A DNA stretch of 64,000 nucleotides, from positions 124,001-188,000 of the forward strand of contig NZ_MVID01000001.1 of assembly GCF_002086815.1 (NCBI RefSeq), written 5' to 3'. Position 1 is the stretch's first letter. Every line of letters begins with the position of its first letter. The notes beneath the pieces were generated by a model, which was not told the origin of the DNA, ran no database searches, and was given only the letters and a program-made list of their open reading frames with translations. This document shows, piece after piece, positions 60,256-64,000 of the stretch. This DNA is from Mycolicibacterium parafortuitum (GTDB taxonomy: Bacteria; Actinomycetota; Actinomycetes; Mycobacteriales; Mycobacteriaceae). Position numbers and translations under genes: made by a program.

Positions 60256-60281
60256 GATTTGATGAGCGGAAGGCGGACGTA

Positions 60282-61442
60282 GTGGCAGGTGACGCCAGGG
60301 CGGTGATCTCGGGTACTGGTATCTCCCAGATCGGCCGGCGCACCGGTGTTCCGGCCGTCGAGTTGACCGAACAGGCCGCGACCGCCGCGATCGCCGACGC
60401 CGGGCTCACGCCGGCGGACATCGACGACGTGATCTCCCTCGGTGACGTGCCGCCCTCCGAGGTCGCCGCGCACCTCGGCGTCACCGCGGTCATCGATCGC
60501 GCGACACCTTTCGGCCCCCGTGGCCTTCTGGAACCGGTCGCGCTGGCCTGTGAGGCGGTGCTCGACTTGCGCGCCCGCCACGTGCTGGTCTACCGCACCG
60601 TGCAGATGATCGGCGGCACCGTCGAATCCACACCGGACAGCCCGCCGCGGAAATCGAAGGGTGCCCCGAGCGTGATGTCCGATCCCGAGATCGGGCACCT
60701 GCTCGCCGCGCACGCATACTCCGCGGCGAACTGGCTGGCGATGCACTGCCGTCGGCACATGGACCGGTACGGCACCACCAAGGAGCAGCTCGGCTGGCTG
60801 GCACTCACCGCGCGCCGCAATGCCGGCCGTAATCCTCGTGCGGTGTACCGGGATCCGATCACCATGGACGACTATCTCGGGGCCCGGCCCATCTCGTCGC
60901 CGTTCGGGTTGCTCGACTGCGACGTCCCGGTCGACGGATCGATCGCGATCGTGGTGTCGGCCGCGGGACACCGGCCCGACGCCCCGCACGGCGTCGTCGC
61001 CGTCGAGGCCTACGGCGGTGCCTCCGGTGCGGGTGGCTGGACCCGCCGCCCGGACTATCCGACGATGGCCGCCGCCGACGCCGCGGCCGACATGTGGTCG
61101 AAGACCGCACTGACCCCCGCCGACGTCGACGTGGCCGAACTGTACGACGGCTTCAGCTTTCTGACGCTGTCCTGGCTGGAGGCGCTGGGTTTCTGCGACG
61201 AGGGGGAGTCCGGTCCGTTCGTCGAGGGCGGGCACCGCATCGCACCGGACGGCGAGCTGCCGCTGAACACCTACGGAGGCCAACTGTCCGCGGGCCGTAT
61301 GCACGGCTACTGGGTGCTGCACGAGGCATGTCAGCAGCTGCGCGGACTCGCGGGCCCGACCGCGCTGCCCACCCGCCCCGAGGTCGCGGTGGTGTCGGCA
61401 GGCGGTGGCCCGATCGCCGGATGTGTGCTGCTGACATGCTGA
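60282..61442 (+). CDS. Ltp/SCPx-type thiolase-fold protein, possible retro-aldolase
   Basis: A 386-residue thiolase-superfamily protein of the lipid-transfer (Ltp) group. I do not see the N-terminal Cys-x-S-G nucleophile of true thiolases. The late block LNTYGGQLSAGRMHGYWVLH and ELYDGF resemble Ltp2-type aldolases, in which two tyrosines are catalytic; candidates here are Tyr288 and Tyr343. It would cleave a beta-hydroxyacyl-CoA side chain, helped by the divergent DUF35 protein. GTG 60282 follows GGAAGG. It overlaps the next FadD gene by 7 bases. Confidence 0.8.
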   Translation: MAGDARAVISGTGISQIGRRTGVPAVELTEQAATAAIADAGLTPADIDDVISLGDVPPSEVAAHLGVTAVIDRATPFGPRGLLEPVALACEAVLDLRARHVLVYRTVQMIGGTVESTPDSPPRKSKGAPSVMSDPEIGHLLAAHAYSAANWLAMHCRRHMDRYGTTKEQLGWLALTARRNAGRNPRAVYRDPITMDDYLGARPISSPFGLLDCDVPVDGSIAIVVSAAGHRPDAPHGVVAVEAYGGASGAGGWTRRPDYPTMAAADAAADMWSKTALTPADVDVAELYDGFSFLTLSWLEALGFCDEGESGPFVEGGHRIAPDGELPLNTYGGQLSAGRMHGYWVLHEACQQLRGLAGPTALPTRPEVAVVSAGGGPIAGCVLLTC

Positions 61443-62980
61443 CCGGAACCGTGTGTGACGAGATCACCGCGGCGGTGCGCGCCGCGCCGGACACCCGCGT
61501 GGTGATCAACAGCGACACCGCGCCGGATTCGACGACGGTCGGCGAGCTGTTCGACGAAAGCTCCCGCGTCGCAGCGGGTCTGCGGGCCCTCGGCGTGGGC
61601 CCCGGTGACGTGGTCGCGGTGCAGTTGCCGAACCGGCGCGAGTGCTTCACCGCGCACGCGGCGATCTGGTTGTGCGGTGCGGTGGTGCTGCCGATCGTGC
61701 CGATATACGGGCCTGCCGAGGTCGCGTTCATCGCTCGCCAGTCCGGGGCCAAGGCGATCGTCCTGGCGCGGTCCATCCGGAACCGCGACGCCGGCCCGAC
61801 TCTGACCGCGTTGGCCGACATCCCCGGGCTGGACCTCGTGATCCTGGCCGGCGACCCTCTGCCGGGCACGGTGTCCTACCGCGAACTCACCGACTCCGCC
61901 GCACCCGGGTTCGCACCCGCCGCGACAACTGCGCGGGACCGCTGCCTGCTGGTGTACACCTCGGGCACCACCGCGCAGCCGAAAGGAGTGCAGCACAGCC
62001 ACGCCGGGCTGCTCGGCGAGATGGCGTCGATGGACGAGATGCGCGGACACCCGTCCGAGACGCCGATGCTGTCGGTGTTCCCGGCGGGCCATATCGCGGG
62101 CACCCTCGGGATCCTGCGGATGTTCTGCCGTGCCGGCACCACGGTCACGATGGACGCGTGGAACCCCGAACAGGCCGCCCGGCTCATCGCGAAGTACGGA
62201 GTCGGGTCGTCGGCCGGTGCGCCGATCCACCTCGGCGGGATCCTCGACGTCGCCCAACGTGACGGGCTGGACCTGTCCTGTCTGGCCGAGTACACGACCG
62301 GGGCCGCCGGGGTGGCCGGCGCCCTGATCCGCCGAGCCGCGGACTTCGGCATCGGCGCATTCCGCTGCTACGGGTCGTCCGAACACCCCACGATCAGTTC
62401 GGGCCGGCCCGAGGATCCGCTGGACAAGCGTGCCGACACCGACGGCCGCATCACCCCCGGAACCGAGGTCCGCATCGTCGACGACGACGGCCGCGACGTC
62501 GAAGCCGGTGCCCCGGGGGAGATCTGGACGCGAGGACCGGAGCTGTTCGACGGCTATACCGACCCCCGGCACACCCGCGCGGCGCTGGCCGACGGCTGGT
62601 TCCGGACCGGCGACGTCGGCCGCCTCGACACCGACGGCTACCTGACCATCACCGACCGCAAGAAGGACATCATCGTGCGCGGCGGCGAGAACATCTCGTC
62701 CAAAGAGGTCGAGGACGTGCTCAGCACCCACCCGGCGATCGCCGAGGCGGCGGCGGTCGGAGCCGCCGATGAGACCTACGGCGAGCGGGTCTGCGCGTTC
62801 GTCGTGGTCAGAGACGGTGGCCACTTCGACCTCGCTGCCGCCGCGGCGCATTTCACGGCCGCCGGGCTGGCCCGGCAGAAGACCCCCGAACGGATCGTGA
62901 TCGTCCCCGAGCTGCCGCGCACTGCCAGCGGCAAGGTGCAGAAACACGTTCTGCGTGAACGGCTCGGCGAACACCACTGA
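61436..62980 (+). CDS. FadD-type acyl-CoA synthetase
   Basis: A 514-residue AMP-forming CoA ligase: YTSGTTAQPKGVQHSH P-loop, YGSSEHPT, the TGDVGRLDTDGYLTITDRKK hinge and catalytic lysine in PRTASGKVQK. The P-loop has A-Q where most have G-x, within family variation. It is likely a second activating enzyme of the pathway, possibly for the acid left after side-chain cleavage. ATG 61436 overlaps the thiolase-like stop. It is followed after 26 bases by the SDR. Confidence 0.9.
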   Translation: MLTGTVCDEITAAVRAAPDTRVVINSDTAPDSTTVGELFDESSRVAAGLRALGVGPGDVVAVQLPNRRECFTAHAAIWLCGAVVLPIVPIYGPAEVAFIARQSGAKAIVLARSIRNRDAGPTLTALADIPGLDLVILAGDPLPGTVSYRELTDSAAPGFAPAATTARDRCLLVYTSGTTAQPKGVQHSHAGLLGEMASMDEMRGHPSETPMLSVFPAGHIAGTLGILRMFCRAGTTVTMDAWNPEQAARLIAKYGVGSSAGAPIHLGGILDVAQRDGLDLSCLAEYTTGAAGVAGALIRRAADFGIGAFRCYGSSEHPTISSGRPEDPLDKRADTDGRITPGTEVRIVDDDGRDVEAGAPGEIWTRGPELFDGYTDPRHTRAALADGWFRTGDVGRLDTDGYLTITDRKKDIIVRGGENISSKEVEDVLSTHPAIAEAAAVGAADETYGERVCAFVVVRDGGHFDLAAAAAHFTAAGLARQKTPERIVIVPELPRTASGKVQKHVLRERLGEHH

Positions 62981-63006
62981 CAGGGCAGGCGACGAAAGGA
63001 ACAGGC

Positions 63007-63861
63007 ATGGGCCGGGTAGAGGGCAAAGTGGTTCTGGTCACCGGGGGAGCCCGCGGTCAGGGTCGCAGACACGCGGTGCGGCTCGCCGAAGAGGGCGCCG
63101 ACATCATCCTGTTCGACGTGTGCGGCGACATCGAACACAACAGTTATCCGCTGGCACGCCAACACGATCTGGACGAGGCCTGCCGCGAGGTCGAGAAGTC
63201 GGGGCACCGCGTGGTGTCGGCCGCGGTCGACGTCCGCGACCGTGCTGCCGTCGAGGCGGCACTGGCGTCCGCCGTCGGCGAACTGGGCAGGCTCGACGTA
63301 GTGGTCGCCAACGCCGGCATCTGCCCGCTCGGCAACGAGCTCCCGATCGGCGCGTTCGTCAACGCGTTCGACGTCGATTTCGTCGGCGTGGTCAACACGG
63401 TTCACGCTGCACTGCAGTACCTTTCGGCCGGCGCCTCGATCATCACCGTCGGCTCGGTGGCCGGGTTGCTGGCCGAGAAGGCCGGTCCCGGTGGCGCCAT
63501 GGGCCCGCAGGGCGCAGGCGGCGCCGGGTACAACCTCGCCAAGCAGTTCATCGACCGCTACACGATGGCGCTGGCCGGCCAGCTCGCACCACAGTCGATC
63601 CGCGCCAACGTCATCCACCCCACCAACGTCAACACCGACATGTTGCACAACGAGGCGATGTACAAGATGTTCCGCCCCGACCTGGAACATCCCGCACTCG
63701 ACGACGCGCTGCTGGTCTTCCCGATGATGCAGGGCATGCCAATCCCGTACGTCGAGCCCGACGACATTTCGCACGCCGTCACCTACTTGGCGTCCGACGA
63801 ATCCCGCTATGTCACCGGGGTCCAGCTCAAAGTCGACGCCGGCGCCACCCTGAAGTTCTGA
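63007..63861 (+). CDS. Mycofactocin-coupled-type SDR oxidoreductase
   Basis: A 284-residue classical SDR. The cofactor motif VTGGARGQGRRHAVRLAEEG is the signature of mycofactocin-coupled SDRs, which hold NAD tightly and pass electrons to mycofactocin. The active site includes Ser in TVGSVAGL, Tyr175 and Lys179 (YNLAK). It would oxidise a hydroxyl on the substrate, perhaps one introduced by the P450. ATG 63007 follows GAAAGGAA. Downstream of FadD in the same unit. Confidence 0.88.
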   Translation: MGRVEGKVVLVTGGARGQGRRHAVRLAEEGADIILFDVCGDIEHNSYPLARQHDLDEACREVEKSGHRVVSAAVDVRDRAAVEAALASAVGELGRLDVVVANAGICPLGNELPIGAFVNAFDVDFVGVVNTVHAALQYLSAGASIITVGSVAGLLAEKAGPGGAMGPQGAGGAGYNLAKQFIDRYTMALAGQLAPQSIRANVIHPTNVNTDMLHNEAMYKMFRPDLEHPALDDALLVFPMMQGMPIPYVEPDDISHAVTYLASDESRYVTGVQLKVDAGATLKF

Positions 63862-63868
63862 GTCCGTG

Positions 63869-64000
63869 ATGCGATGGGGAATGCCCTGGCCCGGAGTCGA
63901 ACTCGCGCACCGCTGCGAGGACGCCGGCGCCGAGGCGTTCTGTGCCGGCGAGTTCGCCGACACCGGCGCGTACGTGACGGCCTCGGAGATGGCACACACC
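63869..64000 (+). CDS. Luciferase-like (LLM) oxidoreductase, N-terminal fragment cut by the window end
   Basis: Forty-four codons from ATG 63869 (MRWGMPWPGVELAHRCEDAG, then EAFCAGEFADTGAYVTASEM) up to the window edge. The glycine- and acid-rich start resembles F420- or FMN-dependent luciferase-like enzymes. It starts 7 bases after the SDR stop, so it is in the same operon. The rest lies outside the window. Confidence 0.6.
   Translation, partial: MRWGMPWPGVELAHRCEDAGAEAFCAGEFADTGAYVTASEMAHT

Noticed and set aside
30790..60281. KstR or KstR2 cholesterol-regulon operators
   Set aside because: I looked for the published KstR (AAC-N-rich-GTT) and KstR2 (CAAG...CTTG) dyads in the intergenic gaps and saw none, so the steroid idea rests on enzyme types only.
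63880..63920. tRNA-like string near GGAGTCGAACTC
   Set aside because: It resembles a T-arm, but the rest of a cloverleaf is missing and the bases are codons of the luciferase-like gene.
1..64000. Insertion sequences, prophage, CRISPR arrays or a genomic-island boundary
   Set aside because: No transposase, integrase, cas gene, spaced repeats or tRNA-adjacent direct repeats were seen. Gene order and codon style look uniform by eye.

Overview
The window looks like the chromosome of a fast-growing environmental actinobacterium of the Mycobacterium/Mycolicibacterium type. The support is high GC, a complete yrbE-mce import operon with mce-associated proteins, many FadD/FadE/CaiB-type CoA enzymes, a mycofactocin-type SDR, an LmeA-like protein, a DUF2599 secreted protein and a stand-alone LigD-type polymerase. 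I see no rRNA, tRNA, CRISPR array, transposase or phage gene. No gap between genes exceeds about 140 bases.

Left part (1-29.6 kb), assorted metabolism and signalling. A thioesterase and an LmeA-like protein come first. An AsnC-type regulator follows, divergent from a 1146-residue fused indolepyruvate:ferredoxin oxidoreductase. A minus-strand run holds a SnoaL-like protein, an APH(6)-like protein that has lost both catalytic aspartates, and a luciferase-like oxidoreductase. An SDR and a divergent TetR gene share twin palindromes. After an APC permease, a methyltransferase and a LAL-type LuxR regulator comes a plus-strand partner-switching module: PAS-ANTAR, STAS, a 1386-residue histidine kinase/receiver/PP2C/anti-sigma kinase, and STAS. 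The next block is two minus-strand transcription units (DUF1214 + sulfotransferase; MpaB-like + SnoaL-like). Both carry the same TetR-type operator and lie beside a divergent TetR gene. A TRAP-TAXI transporter pair closes this part.

Right part (29.6-64 kb), a large catabolic region built around an mce importer. A divergent acyl-CoA dehydrogenase pair (29641-32083) leads into an amidohydrolase, a 91-residue unknown, yrbEA, yrbEB, mceA-F and two mce-associated genes, with almost no gaps up to 43585. Then come a DUF2599 protein, an aldehyde dehydrogenase with a divergent FadR-type regulator, a CaiB-type CoA transferase, an uncharacterised 366-residue protein, a FadD ligase, a regulator with two complete GntR-FCD modules in one chain, and an enoyl-CoA hydratase. 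Divergently there is a plus-strand operon: P450, double-hotdog dehydratase, enoyl-CoA hydratase, APH-like kinase and a fused double acyl-CoA dehydrogenase. A DUF35 protein divergent from an Ltp-like thiolase/aldolase, a second FadD, a mycofactocin-type SDR and a truncated luciferase-like gene complete it. The set suits import, CoA activation and side-chain degradation of a bulky lipid such as a steroid, bile acid or terpenoid. The substrate cannot be read from the sequence.

The most interesting signal is a 15-bp asymmetric element, GKRYACTNATWWAGC, found at 30854, 48737, 52749 and 60241, with a weaker copy at 50413. Every copy lies in a promoter region of this catabolic set. At two of them it overlaps a predicted leaderless -10 box. 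The element is a pseudo-palindrome (G..TA.T N A.TA..C, with fixed differences between the halves). That is what one might expect for the double-GntR protein at 50457-51887, whose gene sits four bases behind a hydratase gene that carries the element. I propose a single-chain pseudo-dimer regulator controlling an mce importer together with its catabolic pathway.
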